This document shows positions 34,536 to 44,247 of a DNA stretch of 64,000 nt, piece by piece. Below the pieces are notes generated by a model that made no database searches, had not been told where the DNA came from, and was given only the letters and a program-made list of their open reading frames with translations. Each line of letters opens with the position of its first letter. Within the stretch, counting starts at the first letter, position 1. This DNA comes from Lentzea terrae (GTDB taxonomy: Bacteria > Actinomycetota > Actinomycetes > Mycobacteriales > Pseudonocardiaceae): assembly GCF_003265345.1 (NCBI RefSeq), contig NZ_QFWW01000006.1, positions 55,079 to 119,078 on the forward strand, given 5' to 3'. A program made the translations under genes and the position numbers.

Positions 34536-35632
34536 CGGTTGTGCTTCCGGAACGCGTGGTACGACTGCTTGGGCTCCAGCCGGTACGGCGAGTTGTCGTC
34601 GTCGAACCGCGCACGGATCGTGCGGAACAAACTGTACGAGGCCATGTCGTAGTCGCGATCGCGGCACGTCGGGTGGTGCGGCGAGTCCGGTGAGATGACC
34701 GAGTACAGGTGCGCACCCGCCAACTGCTCCGCGCCGAACACCCGGAGCATGCGGGCGATGTGGTCGGCCTGCTCGCGTTCGTCGCGCGTGTAACCGGGCT
34801 TGATCACGGGCGGATCGGCCCCGTAGTCGACGATGCCCCAGCCCATGCCGCCGAGCTTCGCCGCGCCCGTGAAGGTGCAGCAGCCGAACTCCAGGATCAT
34901 GATCGGCTTGTTCCAGCGCCGGTACTGGCCGAGGTCAGTTGTGTACTCGGCATCGGTCTCGAAGTACGGGTAGTAGTCGAGCCCGACGATGTCGAACAGC
35001 GACCAGTCGTTCCACACCGCGTCGGCGCCGGCGGCCGAGCCGTAGGTGATCCGGCCGTGGAACTCGCGGCGCGTGACCTCGACGGCCCGCGCCATGAACT
35101 GGCGGAACCGCCGGATGATCGCGGGCCACTCGGAGTCCGGAATCGACTCGATGTTCTCGATCCGCTCCAGGAAGTTCGCGCCGGGGATGATGCCCGGCGT
35201 GAACAGGAAGTGCTCGCAGCCGGTGACGAACTTGACGTTGTCGCCGGTCCGCCTGCGCTCGGCCGCGCGGGCGGCCTCCGCCATGTGCTCCAGGATCTCG
35301 TCCTGCGGGTGATCGTAGAGGCGGGGCTGCACGAACACCTCCATGCCGCGGCGGAGCGCCACGTCCGTCGTCTCGGCGAGCCGGCCGAGGTCGGTGCCGA
35401 GCGTGGTGATGGACGGGCAGCGCAGCTCGTTCGCGATCATCCCGAGCTCACGTTCCAGCTGCCCGCGGCTCCACCGGACCCGGCTGAGGGGATCTCCCGC
35501 CGCGTGCAACACCCCCGTGTCGTAGCAAACGCCCCCGCGCAGCTTCGGCATCGCGGCTGATGCCCTGCCTCCCACCGCCGCGAGCGCGGCCGCACCGGCA
35601 ACAGCCTTCAAGAACACCTTTCGACTGATCAT
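34532..35632 (-). CDS. Exported glycoside-hydrolase-like TIM-barrel protein
   Basis: The 366-residue protein starts at ATG 35632 with an export signal (MISRKVFLKAVAGAAALAAV then GGRASA), Tat-like but with only Ser-Arg-Lys. The rest looks like a (beta/alpha)8 glycosidase: LFDIVGLDYYPYFETDAEY ends one strand, and KPIMILEFGCCTFTGAA carries a Glu at the end of another, where GH clan A enzymes keep the nucleophile. LYSVISPDSPHHP is near the C terminus. No GH family is assigned. It is divergent from a TetR regulator with an operator-like dyad between them, so it is the likely regulated target. Confidence 0.7.
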   Translation of the reverse strand: MISRKVFLKAVAGAAALAAVGGRASAAMPKLRGGVCYDTGVLHAAGDPLSRVRWSRGQLERELGMIANELRCPSITTLGTDLGRLAETTDVALRRGMEVFVQPRLYDHPQDEILEHMAEAARAAERRRTGDNVKFVTGCEHFLFTPGIIPGANFLERIENIESIPDSEWPAIIRRFRQFMARAVEVTRREFHGRITYGSAAGADAVWNDWSLFDIVGLDYYPYFETDAEYTTDLGQYRRWNKPIMILEFGCCTFTGAAKLGGMGWGIVDYGADPPVIKPGYTRDEREQADHIARMLRVFGAEQLAGAHLYSVISPDSPHHPTCRDRDYDMASYSLFRTIRARFDDDNSPYRLEPKQSYHAFRKHNR

Positions 35633-35641
35633 CGTTCCCCC

Positions 35642-35671
35642 TGACTAGTTACTCAACTAGGCTACTAGTCA
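35642..35671. promoter_or_regulatory. TetR operator candidate
   Basis: TGACTAGT (35642-35649) and ACTAGTCA (35664-35671) are perfect inverted arms, with another CTAG inside (35657-35660). The dyad fills the 38-base gap between the divergent GH-like gene and the tetR gene and touches the tetR ATG. That position suits autoregulation and control of both genes. Confidence 0.75.
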
Positions 35672-36291
35672 TGCAACCAGAAAATCGGTCGGGCGACCAG
35701 AAGCGCAGCTTCATCGAGGACGCCCGGCGCGGGCAGATCGTCGCCGCGACGATCGAGACGATCGCCGAGATCGGGTACGCGAAAGCGTCGTTCGTGCAGA
35801 TCGCGCGGCGTGCGGGCATCAGCCCGGGGCTCATCACGTACCACTTCGCCAAGCGCGAGGAGTTGATGAAGCAGGTCATGCTCACCGTGCACAACTCGAT
35901 GGACGCGGCGCTGACCGCCCGCACCGAGGGCTCCGAGAGCTACCGCATCGCGTTGCGCGGCCTGATCGAGGGCTTCGTGCACTACTGCGCCGAACACCCC
36001 ACCGAGCTGATCGCGATCAGCCAGATCGCCGCCGCCGCGCGCGATGCCGAGGCGGCGCGGACGTGGTCGGAGGAGCAGAACGCCAACGCCCTGACCGAAC
36101 TCGAAGAGATGTTCCGCGAGGGCCAGGAGTGCGACGAGTTCCGCGAGTTCGCACCGCGCGTGATGGCCGTGTCGGTGATGGCCGCGATGGAGGCCACGCC
36201 GGCCGAGCTCATGGCCCGGCCGGGCACCGACGTCGCCGCGTACGCGAAGGAGCTGGCAGACCTGTTCGACTTTGCGGTCAGGCGCGCTTAG
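35671..36291 (+). CDS. TetR-family transcriptional regulator
   Basis: The 206-residue protein has an N-terminal TetR helix-turn-helix (IVAATIETIAEIGYAKASFV then QIARRAGISPGLITYHF) and an all-helical ligand domain with EFREFAPRVMAVSVMAAMEA. It starts at ATG 35671, inside the right arm of the CTAG-rich dyad. It is divergent from the GH-like gene and convergent with the Ser/Thr kinase gene, overlapping it by 14 bases. Confidence 0.9.
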   Translation: MQPENRSGDQKRSFIEDARRGQIVAATIETIAEIGYAKASFVQIARRAGISPGLITYHFAKREELMKQVMLTVHNSMDAALTARTEGSESYRIALRGLIEGFVHYCAEHPTELIAISQIAAAARDAEAARTWSEEQNANALTELEEMFREGQECDEFREFAPRVMAVSVMAAMEATPAELMARPGTDVAAYAKELADLFDFAVRRA

Positions 36292-37876
36292 ACGCGATCG
36301 ACGCGCTGATGGCCGCCGCCGCCCCGAGCACACCGCACGTCAACGCGATGGAGAGCGTCGGCTCGTTCGTCTTCAGCACCGAAACCAGCAGCCACACGGC
36401 CAGGCCGAGCCCGAACCCGAGCGGCACCGACGCGATCACCGCGGCCACCCCGGTCTGCCGCTTGCGCAACGCCCGCAGGTTCGACTCCAGGTAGGCCAAC
36501 GTGAAGAGCAGCAACAGCGCCGACCCGGTGCCCATGATGCTCAGCCACGGCGTCTGGTTGGAGACCAGCAGCAGCTCACGCCCGTCGATGGACGCTGTCA
36601 CGGCCCCACCCACGATCCACCGCGTGGCGCCGGGCAGCACGAAGCCCTCCGCTCCGCGTTGGACGTTCGCGAGCTCGATCCCCGCCAGATTCACGACGAG
36701 CTGGTTTCCCTGCTCCACCACGGGATTCGCCAGGTTCGTGCTGATTTCGGGGAGCTCCCGGCCGGTGGCCAGGAACGGCACCACGACCAGGGCAAGCAAC
36801 GCGATGGCGGCCACCAGCCACAGCGCCCACGGCGTCGACGGCGGCTTGATCACCTGAGCGGCCGGCACGAGCGTGCTGCTGCCACTGAGCCGCGCGGCCG
36901 GCACCGGGTCCACCAGCGTGGCCCGAATCGGTTGCTGCGCAAGCGAAACCGTGTCCCGCCCGACCGGCCGCAACGACGGTCGCGTGGACGACGCCGACAC
37001 CTGCGGCGCGAGGTGCACCGGAATCCCCATGCGCGTCAACCAGTCCGGCCCGAACAGGTGCCCCGCCGCACCAGCCAGGTCGATCGCGAACGTCTCGGCG
37101 TTGCGGTACCGCGCGTCCGGATCCCGCGCGATGCTGCGCATCACCACGCCCGCAAGGGGTTCCGGCACGTTCTGCAGCGGCCGCGGGTCCTGGTAGACCC
37201 GCTTCTGGATCATCGCGAGCGGCCCGCCACCACGTTCGAACGGCAGATCCCCGCTCAACAGCTCGTACAACACCGTGCCGGTCGCGTAGACGTCCGCGGC
37301 GGGCGTGAGCGCGTTGCCCATCGCCTGCTCCGGCGCGATGTACGCAGGCGTGCCGAGCACAGCACCGCCGTGCGTCACCAGCGTCGCACCCTCCGACACC
37401 ACCTGCGAGATGCCGAAGTCCGCCACCTTCACGACCCCATTGGACGTGAACAACAAGTTCTTCGGCTTGACGTCGAGGTGCAGCACCCCAGCCTCGTGCG
37501 CCGCGTGCAACCCGGACAACGTCGCCAGCACCAGCGCACACGACTGCTGCGCCGTCAGCCCGTCCGAAGCGAACCGCGACCACACCGTGCCACCGTCGAG
37601 CCGTTCCATCACCAGCAGGTGCTCACCCTGCTGCCGCACGTAGTCGTAAACCGGCACGATGTGCGGGTGGTCGAGCCGCGCCAGCAACCGCGCCTCGTGC
37701 TCAAACCTCTCACTCATCCGCGGGTCTTCCGCGACCGCGTGCGGCAACCGCTTGATCGCCACCGGCCGCCCGAGCTGCCGATGCACGCCGCCGTAGACGA
37801 CGCCCATCCCACCCTCGCCGATCTGTTCGCCGACCGAGTACTGCGGCAGCGCGGCGACCACACTGGACAAAGTCAC
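36278..37876 (-). CDS. Membrane Ser/Thr protein kinase (PknB-like), no PASTA
   Basis: The 532-residue protein has an N-terminal kinase domain: GEQIGEGGMGVVYGG loop, VAIK lysine, VADFGISQV for Mg binding and TPAYIAPEQAMG. The catalytic loop reads LHLDVKPKNLLF, so HRD is HLD (a non-RD kinase), while the Asp, Lys and Asn remain. Four TM segments follow (AIALLALVVVPFLA near residue 345, then three between about 450 and 530), with an extracellular section between the first and second instead of PASTA repeats. The GTG start overlaps the upstream membrane-protein stop (GTGA), so the two are coupled. It probably phosphorylates a target involved in envelope function; the target is unknown. Confidence 0.9.
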   Translation of the reverse strand: MTLSSVVAALPQYSVGEQIGEGGMGVVYGGVHRQLGRPVAIKRLPHAVAEDPRMSERFEHEARLLARLDHPHIVPVYDYVRQQGEHLLVMERLDGGTVWSRFASDGLTAQQSCALVLATLSGLHAAHEAGVLHLDVKPKNLLFTSNGVVKVADFGISQVVSEGATLVTHGGAVLGTPAYIAPEQAMGNALTPAADVYATGTVLYELLSGDLPFERGGGPLAMIQKRVYQDPRPLQNVPEPLAGVVMRSIARDPDARYRNAETFAIDLAGAAGHLFGPDWLTRMGIPVHLAPQVSASSTRPSLRPVGRDTVSLAQQPIRATLVDPVPAARLSGSSTLVPAAQVIKPPSTPWALWLVAAIALLALVVVPFLATGRELPEISTNLANPVVEQGNQLVVNLAGIELANVQRGAEGFVLPGATRWIVGGAVTASIDGRELLLVSNQTPWLSIMGTGSALLLLFTLAYLESNLRALRKRQTGVAAVIASVPLGFGLGLAVWLLVSVLKTNEPTLSIALTCGVLGAAAAISASIASKRA

Positions 37877-38637
37877 CGTTGAATCCTCACGGTATCCATT
37901 TCGGACGGTGGCAGTTGCTCACCAGGATGAGGCGTCACATAGCCAAGCAGCAACGCAGCAGCAGCCGCCCCGACGATGAACGGAATCTCCGCCGTGGGCG
38001 ACGGCGCCACCAACCGCAACACCGACAACGTGATCACCGCAACGAGCCCGGTCCCAATCCCGGCCGGCAAGAACCGCATGGCCCGCTGCCACCGGTTGTG
38101 CGGCAGCCGCCGTCGCGCCAGCGCGATCAACGCCCCAGCCCACGACAGCCCGGTCAACACCAGCACACCCAACCCGAACGCGCCGTAAACCGACCACAAC
38201 GACCCCTTGACGTCCCCGGTCGTCTCAACCGAGGCAATGGTCTCCCGCTGCACGTCGATCGCCTCAACCGTGACCGGAAGGAGACCAATGGCCTGCGACC
38301 CCAAATCCGTCGGTTCGAGCGGGAACGACCGAGTCTCCGACGACTGCGGCGGCACGTCGAACGGAACCGTTGTGTCGTAGGTGAAGAAGGTCAACGCCAA
38401 CGCCGTCCCACTGATCCGCACAGTCTTGACGCGCTGCACGGTGTTCGTGTTGTTGCGCACCGTGATGGACACCCGCGCAGTATCCGCAGGGTTCAACACC
38501 AGGGTCCCTACTCCAACCGGCCTACCGTCCACATCGGCCTCGAGCAGAACAGACCCGTCCTGTGCGGACGCCGTTGACGGCAGCAGCATAATTCCGCACC
38601 ACAGCAGTAAACCTGCACCGGTCAAGCGACGTCTCAC
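37873..38637 (-). CDS. Exported membrane protein coupled to the Ser/Thr kinase
   Basis: The 254-residue protein starts at ATG 38637 with a signal peptide (LTGAGLLLWCGIMLLPSTAS then AQ). An Ig-like extracellular part follows (NPADTARVSITVRNNTNT, PPQSSETRSFPLEP), and then three TM segments (VYGAFGLGVLVLTGLSWAGA, GIGTGLVAVITLSVLRLVA, PFIVGAAAAALLLGYV). It overlaps the kinase gene by four bases, so it is translated with it and may be its envelope partner. The gene for a Thr-rich cell-surface protein is divergent, 35 bases away. I do not know the family. Confidence 0.75.
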   Translation of the reverse strand: MRRRLTGAGLLLWCGIMLLPSTASAQDGSVLLEADVDGRPVGVGTLVLNPADTARVSITVRNNTNTVQRVKTVRISGTALALTFFTYDTTVPFDVPPQSSETRSFPLEPTDLGSQAIGLLPVTVEAIDVQRETIASVETTGDVKGSLWSVYGAFGLGVLVLTGLSWAGALIALARRRLPHNRWQRAMRFLPAGIGTGLVAVITLSVLRLVAPSPTAEIPFIVGAAAAALLLGYVTPHPGEQLPPSEMDTVRIQR

Positions 38638-38672
38638 TAGCGCACCTTCGGTTCTGATCCCGGGGAGAGGGA

Positions 38673-39587
38673 ATGCGGTCTTTAGGCTTACTCGTGGCTT
38701 TAGCGGCCGGTGTTACGGTGCTGAGCGCCACACCGGCAGCAGCCCAGCAGCCCCCGGCGCTCACGCTGAGCCCGAACGTCGGCGCCCCTGGAACGGCCTT
38801 CAAGCTCAACTGGTCCGGGGTCTACTTCCCCCGAACGTGCGAGTTTCCGACCGTACGCTTCCTGTGGGACGGCAAGACGGTATTGGGCAACGGCTTCGGT
38901 AGCACCAACGGAACCGGTTCCGGTTCGGCAACAGTTCCGGCGGCCGCCGCTGCAGGTGGCCACCGTGTGACGGTTCAACCAACCTCGTGCGGAGCCACGA
39001 CGTCGGCGTCGAACACGTTCACGGTCCGCATCCCGACGACTACGACGACGACCACACCGCCCACCACACAGCCGCCCGTCACCAATCCCCCGGTGACGAA
39101 CCCACCGGTCACCACGCGCCCGCGCCCGACCACGACCACCACGACTCCGCCGGTCACCACGACCACGACGACAACCACGACCACAACGGACACGCCCCCG
39201 CCGTCCTCGGACACCCCGTCGTCATCCGACCCAGGTGACGGCGTCCTCATCCTCGACAAGGACAACATCCAGCCCGGCGACGACCTGACTGCCAGTGGCA
39301 CGGGCTGTCCCAAGGGCGCGAACGTGACGCTGAAATCTCTCGGCCAGGACGTCGGCAAGGCAATCGCCGACGAGAACGGCGAGTTCAAGTCACCGGTGCG
39401 GTTCGCGAACATCGAGCCAGGCCGCCACAAGGTGCGCGCGGAGTGCGGCATCACCCTGGTGGGCAACGTGGACGTGACCCTGTCGAGCTCATCAGGCGGA
39501 ACAACCAGCACGCTCGTAGTGCTTCTGTTCTTCCTGCTGATCGGCGCAGCAATGCTCCGCCGCCAATTCACAGGCCTGCGCCGCTAG
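38673..39587 (+). CDS. Cell-surface protein with Thr/Pro-rich stalk and C-terminal TM anchor
   Basis: The 304-residue protein has a signal peptide (MRSLGLLVALAAGVTVLSAT then PAAAQ), an N-terminal beta domain with one Cys pair, and a Thr/Pro-rich stalk (TTTTTTTPPTTQPPVTNPP and further runs) around residues 122-175. A second beta domain (DNIQPGDDLTASGTGCPKGA) follows, then a C-terminal TM (TLVVLLFFLLIGAAML) and a basic end. The stalk should span the wall and may be O-glycosylated. There is no LPxTG signal. It is divergent from the kinase-linked membrane protein gene. Function is unknown. Confidence 0.8.
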   Translation: MRSLGLLVALAAGVTVLSATPAAAQQPPALTLSPNVGAPGTAFKLNWSGVYFPRTCEFPTVRFLWDGKTVLGNGFGSTNGTGSGSATVPAAAAAGGHRVTVQPTSCGATTSASNTFTVRIPTTTTTTTPPTTQPPVTNPPVTNPPVTTRPRPTTTTTTPPVTTTTTTTTTTTDTPPPSSDTPSSSDPGDGVLILDKDNIQPGDDLTASGTGCPKGANVTLKSLGQDVGKAIADENGEFKSPVRFANIEPGRHKVRAECGITLVGNVDVTLSSSSGGTTSTLVVLLFFLLIGAAMLRRQFTGLRR

Positions 39588-39671
39588 GAACCCCCGCGAA
39601 GCCGAAGGCAAGCGGCGATGGCGCAGCCGAGCCGACCCGATGGCGCAGCCGAGGCGCTTGACGCTTGAAAC

Positions 39672-39714
39672 GCGGTGCGGGCGGGTCCCCGTCACGAGGA
39701 CCCGCCCGCACCGC
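39672..39714 (+). terminator. Very strong hairpin after the surface protein gene
   Basis: GCGGTGCGGGCGGGTCC (39672-39688) and GGACCCGCCCGCACCGC (39698-39714) are perfect 17-bp arms with a nine-base loop. No T-run follows, but the stability and place suggest a terminator for the gene ending at 39587. Confidence 0.75.
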
Positions 39715-39999
39715 ACCACCTACGCAACAGGCAGCCGCTCACAGCAACAGGCGTGCCATCAACCCGAGAGCGGCGTGGTACCCCAGATCAGATTGGCGGG
39801 GGTTTGGGGGCGGCGCCTCCCAAGGGGAAGCACGCACGGTGAACGGGAGCACGCAACAGGGGAACGCTACGAAACCGGAACCCCGAGCACGCAAAGCGAC
39901 CACCTACGAACTCGAAACCGCCAGCCGCCGACGGAACAGGGGGACGACCTACGCAACCGGCGCGCACCGCCGGAACGGCGAACCGGCGAACACACAAAA

Positions 40000-40026
40000 G
40001 GCCCCCTCTCCGCAGAAAAGGGGGCC
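40000..40026 (-). terminator. Intrinsic terminator of rbpA
   Basis: Read on the minus strand, GGCCCCCT and AGGGGGCC (plus-strand 40019-40026 and 40000-40007) form an 8-bp stem followed by TTTTGTGTG. It lies 20 bases after the rbpA stop. Confidence 0.9.
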
Positions 40027-40046
40027 TAGAGCGTCAATCAAAGGGT

Positions 40047-40391
40047 CTACGGCTCTTCCCGCTGCCGCCGAAGCTTGGCGAGAGCCTCCTCGAGGATCGC
40101 CTCCCCATCAGCGTCAGACCGCCGCTCCTTCACATACGCAAGGTGCGTCTTGTAAGGCTCGTTGCGCGGAGGCGCGGGTGGCGTCTGCTCGTCCCGCCCT
40201 GCCGGCAGGCCGCACCGCGGGCAGTCCCAGTTCTCCGGCACCTCCGCGTCGACCGCGAAGGAAGGCCGGGACTCGTGACCGTTCGCGCACCAGTACGACA
40301 CCCGACGACGAGGCGCGGACTCGCCGCGCTCCGACTCACCCATCGGGCCTGCGCCGACGCGGGTACCGCGAATCGCGTTACCACCGGACAT
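40047..40391 (-). CDS. rbpA: RNA polymerase-binding protein RbpA
   Basis: The 114-residue actinobacterial RbpA binds sigma factor and core RNA polymerase and stabilises open complexes. Typical features are the N-terminal NAIRGTRVGAGPMGESERG, the core VSYWCANGHESRPSFAVDAE with PENWDCPRCGLPAG (zinc-type CxxC partner cysteines), and the sigma-interacting C terminus EPYKTHLAYVKERRSDAD. The start is ATG 40391. It is downstream of secG, with a hairpin (40424-40439) between them, and has its own terminator. Confidence 0.97.
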   Translation of the reverse strand: MSGGNAIRGTRVGAGPMGESERGESAPRRRVSYWCANGHESRPSFAVDAEVPENWDCPRCGLPAGRDEQTPPAPPRNEPYKTHLAYVKERRSDADGEAILEEALAKLRRQREEP

Positions 40392-40423
40392 CGACCGTTA
40401 CACCCCCACCAAGTGGTTACCCC

Positions 40424-40439
40424 AAGCCCCTGAGGGCTT
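40424..40439 (-). terminator. Short hairpin between secG and rbpA
   Basis: AAGCCCCTGAGGGCTT forms a 6-bp stem with a 4-base loop, 19 bases past the secG stop. It could be a weak terminator that separates secG from rbpA. Confidence 0.5.
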
Positions 40440-40457
40440 CTGCCGCTGAACGGTTGA

Positions 40458-40703
40458 TCAGCTGCCCGCGCCGGGCAGCTTGATCAGCAGTCCGATGCCC
40501 ACGATCGCGATGATCCAGACCGCGCCGACGAACAGCGTCAGGCGGTCGAGGTTCTTCTCGACGACCGAGGAACCGGACAGACTCGACTGCATGCCGCCGC
40601 CGAACAGCGAAGAAAGGCCGCCACCACGGCCGCGGTGCAAGAGCACGAGCAGCACCAGCAGCACGCTGGAGACGATCAACAGGATCTGCAGGAACAGGAT
40701 CAT
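40458..40703 (-). CDS. secG: Preprotein translocase subunit SecG
   Basis: The 81-residue protein has two TM helices (LFLQILLIVSSVLLVLLVLL and TLFVGAVWIIAIVGIGLLI) around the conserved loop HRGRGGGLSSLFGGG with SSVVEKNLDRLT. It forms part of the SecYEG export channel. The start is ATG 40703. It follows tpiA on the same strand after 92 bases, as in other actinomycetes. Confidence 0.97.
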   Translation of the reverse strand: MILFLQILLIVSSVLLVLLVLLHRGRGGGLSSLFGGGMQSSLSGSSVVEKNLDRLTLFVGAVWIIAIVGIGLLIKLPGAGS

Positions 40704-40795
40704 TTCTTCCTCGCTGTCAGGCAGCCGACGCCATAGAGTACCTGTTCGACTGCCGAACGTGTGCACCAGTTGGGGTTAGGGCAAGTTAGATCGAC

Positions 40796-41584
40796 TTAGG
40801 GTAGTGGTCCACCCGCGGCCAGCGCGCACAGCTTGGTGAATTCGTCCGCCTGAAGGCTCGCACCGCCGACGAGAGCGCCGTCGATGTCCTTCTGCGCGAT
40901 GAGCTCACCGATGTTGGACGACTTCACCGAACCGCCGTAAAGCACGCGCACGACGGCCGCGGTCTCCTCGCCGTACTTCTCCGCCACGAACGAGCGGACC
41001 AGCGAGCACACCTCCTGCGCGTCGGCAGAAGAAGCCGTGCGACCGGTACCGATCGCCCACACGGGCTCGTACGCGAACACGATCTTGGCGACCTGCTCGG
41101 CCGTGAAGCCCTTGAGGCCGTCCTCGAGCTGCTGCTTGACCAGCTCCAGGTGTCCCTTGGCCTCACGCACGTCCAGCTTCTCGCCGAAGCAGAAGATCGG
41201 GGTGACCTCGACCTTCAGCGCGGCCTTCAGCTTCGCGTTGACCAGCGCGTCCGTCTCGCCGTGGTACTCGCGGCGCTCGGAGTGCCCGACGACCACGTAG
41301 TGGCAGCCGAGCTTCGCGAGCATCGGGCCGGACACCTCGCCGGTGTACGCGCCCGAGTCGTGCTGCGAGAGGTCCTGCGCGCCGTACTTGATCAGCAGCT
41401 TGTCGCCGTCGACCAGCGTCTGGATGCTGCGGATGTCGACGAACGGCGGGAGGACGGCCACCTCGACCTTGGCGAAGTACTTCTCCGGCAGGGAGAAGGC
41501 GATCTTCTGCACGAGGCCGATCGCTTCGAGGTGGTTGAGGTTCATCTTCCAGTTGCCCGCGATGAGCGGGAGCCGGGCTGCCAT
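40796..41584 (-). CDS. tpiA: Triosephosphate isomerase
   Basis: The 262-residue enzyme interconverts dihydroxyacetone phosphate and glyceraldehyde-3-phosphate. The N-terminal [15 protein letters not shown] carries the active-site Asn and Lys, [17 protein letters not shown] the His electrophile, and [20 protein letters not shown] the catalytic Glu and the flexible loop 6. The ATG overlaps the pgk stop by one base, so they are translationally coupled. Confidence 0.98.
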   Translation of the reverse strand: MAARLPLIAGNWKMNLNHLEAIGLVQKIAFSLPEKYFAKVEVAVLPPFVDIRSIQTLVDGDKLLIKYGAQDLSQHDSGAYTGEVSGPMLAKLGCHYVVVGHSERREYHGETDALVNAKLKAALKVEVTPIFCFGEKLDVREAKGHLELVKQQLEDGLKGFTAEQVAKIVFAYEPVWAIGTGRTASSADAQEVCSLVRSFVAEKYGEETAAVVRVLYGGSVKSSNIGELIAQKDIDGALVGGASLQADEFTKLCALAAGGPLP

Positions 41585-42777
41585 CAGGACTCCAAAACGC
41601 TGATGCCGGGGAGTTCCTTGCCTTCCAGGAACTCGAGAGACGCGCCACCACCGGTGGAGATGTGCGAGAAACCGTCCTCGGGCAGACCCAGTGCACGCAC
41701 CGCGGCAGCCGAGTCGCCGCCACCGACGACCGTGAACGCCTCGGACTTGACCAGGGCCTCGGCGACGGCACGCGTGCCACCGGCGTAGGCCTCCTGCTCG
41801 AACACGCCCATCGGGCCGTTCCAGAACACGGTCCGGGCGTCCGCCAGCTTCGAGGCGAACAGCTCGCGCGACGCGGGGCCGATGTCCAGGCCCATGCGGT
41901 CGGCCGGGATGGCGTCGGTCGCCACGACGTCGTGCTCCGGGTTGCCGAACTTGTCGGTGACCAGCACGTCGACGGGCAGCACGAGCTCGACGCCGCGCTT
42001 CTCCGCGTCGGCGAGGAAGCCGCGCACGGTGTCCAGCTGGTCTTCCTGCAGCAGCGAGCCGCCGACCTCGTGGCCCTGGGCCTTGAGGAACGTGTACGCC
42101 ATGCCGCCGCCGATCAGCAGCCGGTCGACCTTGGACAGCAGGTTCGCGATGACGCCGAGCTTGTCGGACACCTTCGCGCCGCCGAGCACAACGACGTACG
42201 GGCGCTCCAGGTCGTCGGTGAGCTTGCGCAGCACACCGAGCTCGGCCTCGACGAGACCGCCGACGTACGCGGGCAGCTTCTGAGCCACGTCGTAGACCGA
42301 GGCCTGCTTGCGGTGCACGACACCGAAGCCGTCGGACACGAACGCATCGGCGAACGCGGCCAGCTCGGAGGCCAGCGCCTCGCGCTCGGAGGAGTCCTTC
42401 GAGGTCTCGCGGGCGTCGAAGCGGACGTTCTCCAGCATCACGACGCCGCCGTCGGTCAGCGCGGCCACCACGGACTTCGCCGACTCGCCGACGAGGTCCG
42501 AAGCCAGCGCGACCTCGGTGCCGAGCAGCTCACCGAGGCGAGCGGCGGCCGGGGCGAGCGAGAACTGGGGGTCCGGCGCGCCCTTGGGGCGGCCGAGGTG
42601 AGCGGTGACGATCACGCGGGCGCCCGCGTCGGCAAGGGCCTTGATCGTCGGCACCGACGCGCGCACGCGGCCGTCGTCGGTGATCTTGTCTCCGTCGAGG
42701 GGGACGTTCAGGTCGGCGCGCACCAGGACGCGCCGACCTGCGACACCCTCGGCGAGCAGGTCGCTGAGAGTCTTCAC
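41584..42777 (-). CDS. pgk: Phosphoglycerate kinase
   Basis: The 397-residue enzyme makes ATP from 1,3-bisphosphoglycerate. [20 protein letters not shown] is the N-terminal substrate motif, [13 protein letters not shown] the basic patch, and [20 protein letters not shown] with [15 protein letters not shown] the nucleotide-binding end. The start was set at GTG 42777 ([11 protein letters not shown]), giving the family's normal length; the frame is open further up but overlaps gap. It lies between gap and tpiA in the usual order. Confidence 0.97.
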   Translation of the reverse strand: MKTLSDLLAEGVAGRRVLVRADLNVPLDGDKITDDGRVRASVPTIKALADAGARVIVTAHLGRPKGAPDPQFSLAPAAARLGELLGTEVALASDLVGESAKSVVAALTDGGVVMLENVRFDARETSKDSSEREALASELAAFADAFVSDGFGVVHRKQASVYDVAQKLPAYVGGLVEAELGVLRKLTDDLERPYVVVLGGAKVSDKLGVIANLLSKVDRLLIGGGMAYTFLKAQGHEVGGSLLQEDQLDTVRGFLADAEKRGVELVLPVDVLVTDKFGNPEHDVVATDAIPADRMGLDIGPASRELFASKLADARTVFWNGPMGVFEQEAYAGGTRAVAEALVKSEAFTVVGGGDSAAAVRALGLPEDGFSHISTGGGASLEFLEGKELPGISVLES

Positions 42778-42794
42778 TGACTTTTCGCCCCTGC

Positions 42795-43913
<1,119 letters not shown>

Positions 43914-44123
43914 CTAGGCCGTTCGGCGGCGCAGGGTGCGGAGCATCCAGAGGTACGCGCTCAGCTCCTCCGCAGCCTCCGCGGCGGTGCGGCACGCCTC
44001 GGGGCTGTCCTCTTTTCCGTCCCTGCCGACGACGGCGACGATCCGGGCGAGCCACTCGTCCACGACCTGGCGGTCCTGCGGCGGTACGAGCGAGGCGTTC
44101 GGCTGTCGGATTTGCGCGGTCAT
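43914..44123 (-). CDS. Small protein of unknown function
   Basis: The 69-residue product starts at ATG 44123 (MTAQIRQPNASLVPPQD) with GGAGG seven bases upstream, which argues for a real gene. The body is helical and acidic (RQVVDEWLARIVAVVGRDG, AAEAAEELSAYLWMLRTLRR). It has no TM segment or known motif. It is divergent from a LuxR-type regulator gene and upstream of gap on the same strand. Confidence 0.6.
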   Translation of the reverse strand: MTAQIRQPNASLVPPQDRQVVDEWLARIVAVVGRDGKEDSPEACRTAAEAAEELSAYLWMLRTLRRRTA

Positions 44124-44247
44124 GACCAGACCTCCGTGATGTGGTGGCGGCGGCACCGGTCGGATCATGTCCAGGCCCTGAAGGGACCGGCAATACCCCG
44201 AAACAGCGGGTGTTACGGGCCGTTACGCGCCGGTACGGTCATTCCCC

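Larger units (their letters stand above)
39588..40046. other. Non-coding stretch between the surface protein gene and rbpA
   Basis: This 459-base stretch has open frames in several phases but no recognisable protein. It holds two terminator hairpins, listed separately. A direct repeat of CGATGGCGCAGCCGAG occurs twice between about 39615 and 39655. The middle (39740-39995) is low-complexity, with repeated GGAAC- and CGCAAC-like words. I see nothing else in it. Confidence 0.65.

Noticed and set aside
39065..39195. Possible microsatellite in a surface-protein gene (ACC/ACG triplet runs)
   Set aside because: The triplet runs are simply codons for the Thr/Pro stalk of the protein at 38673.
39665..40483. 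Long plus-strand frame over the gap and rbpA
   Set aside because: It runs antisense through rbpA and secG ends, has an Arg/Pro-rich translation, and crosses two terminators.
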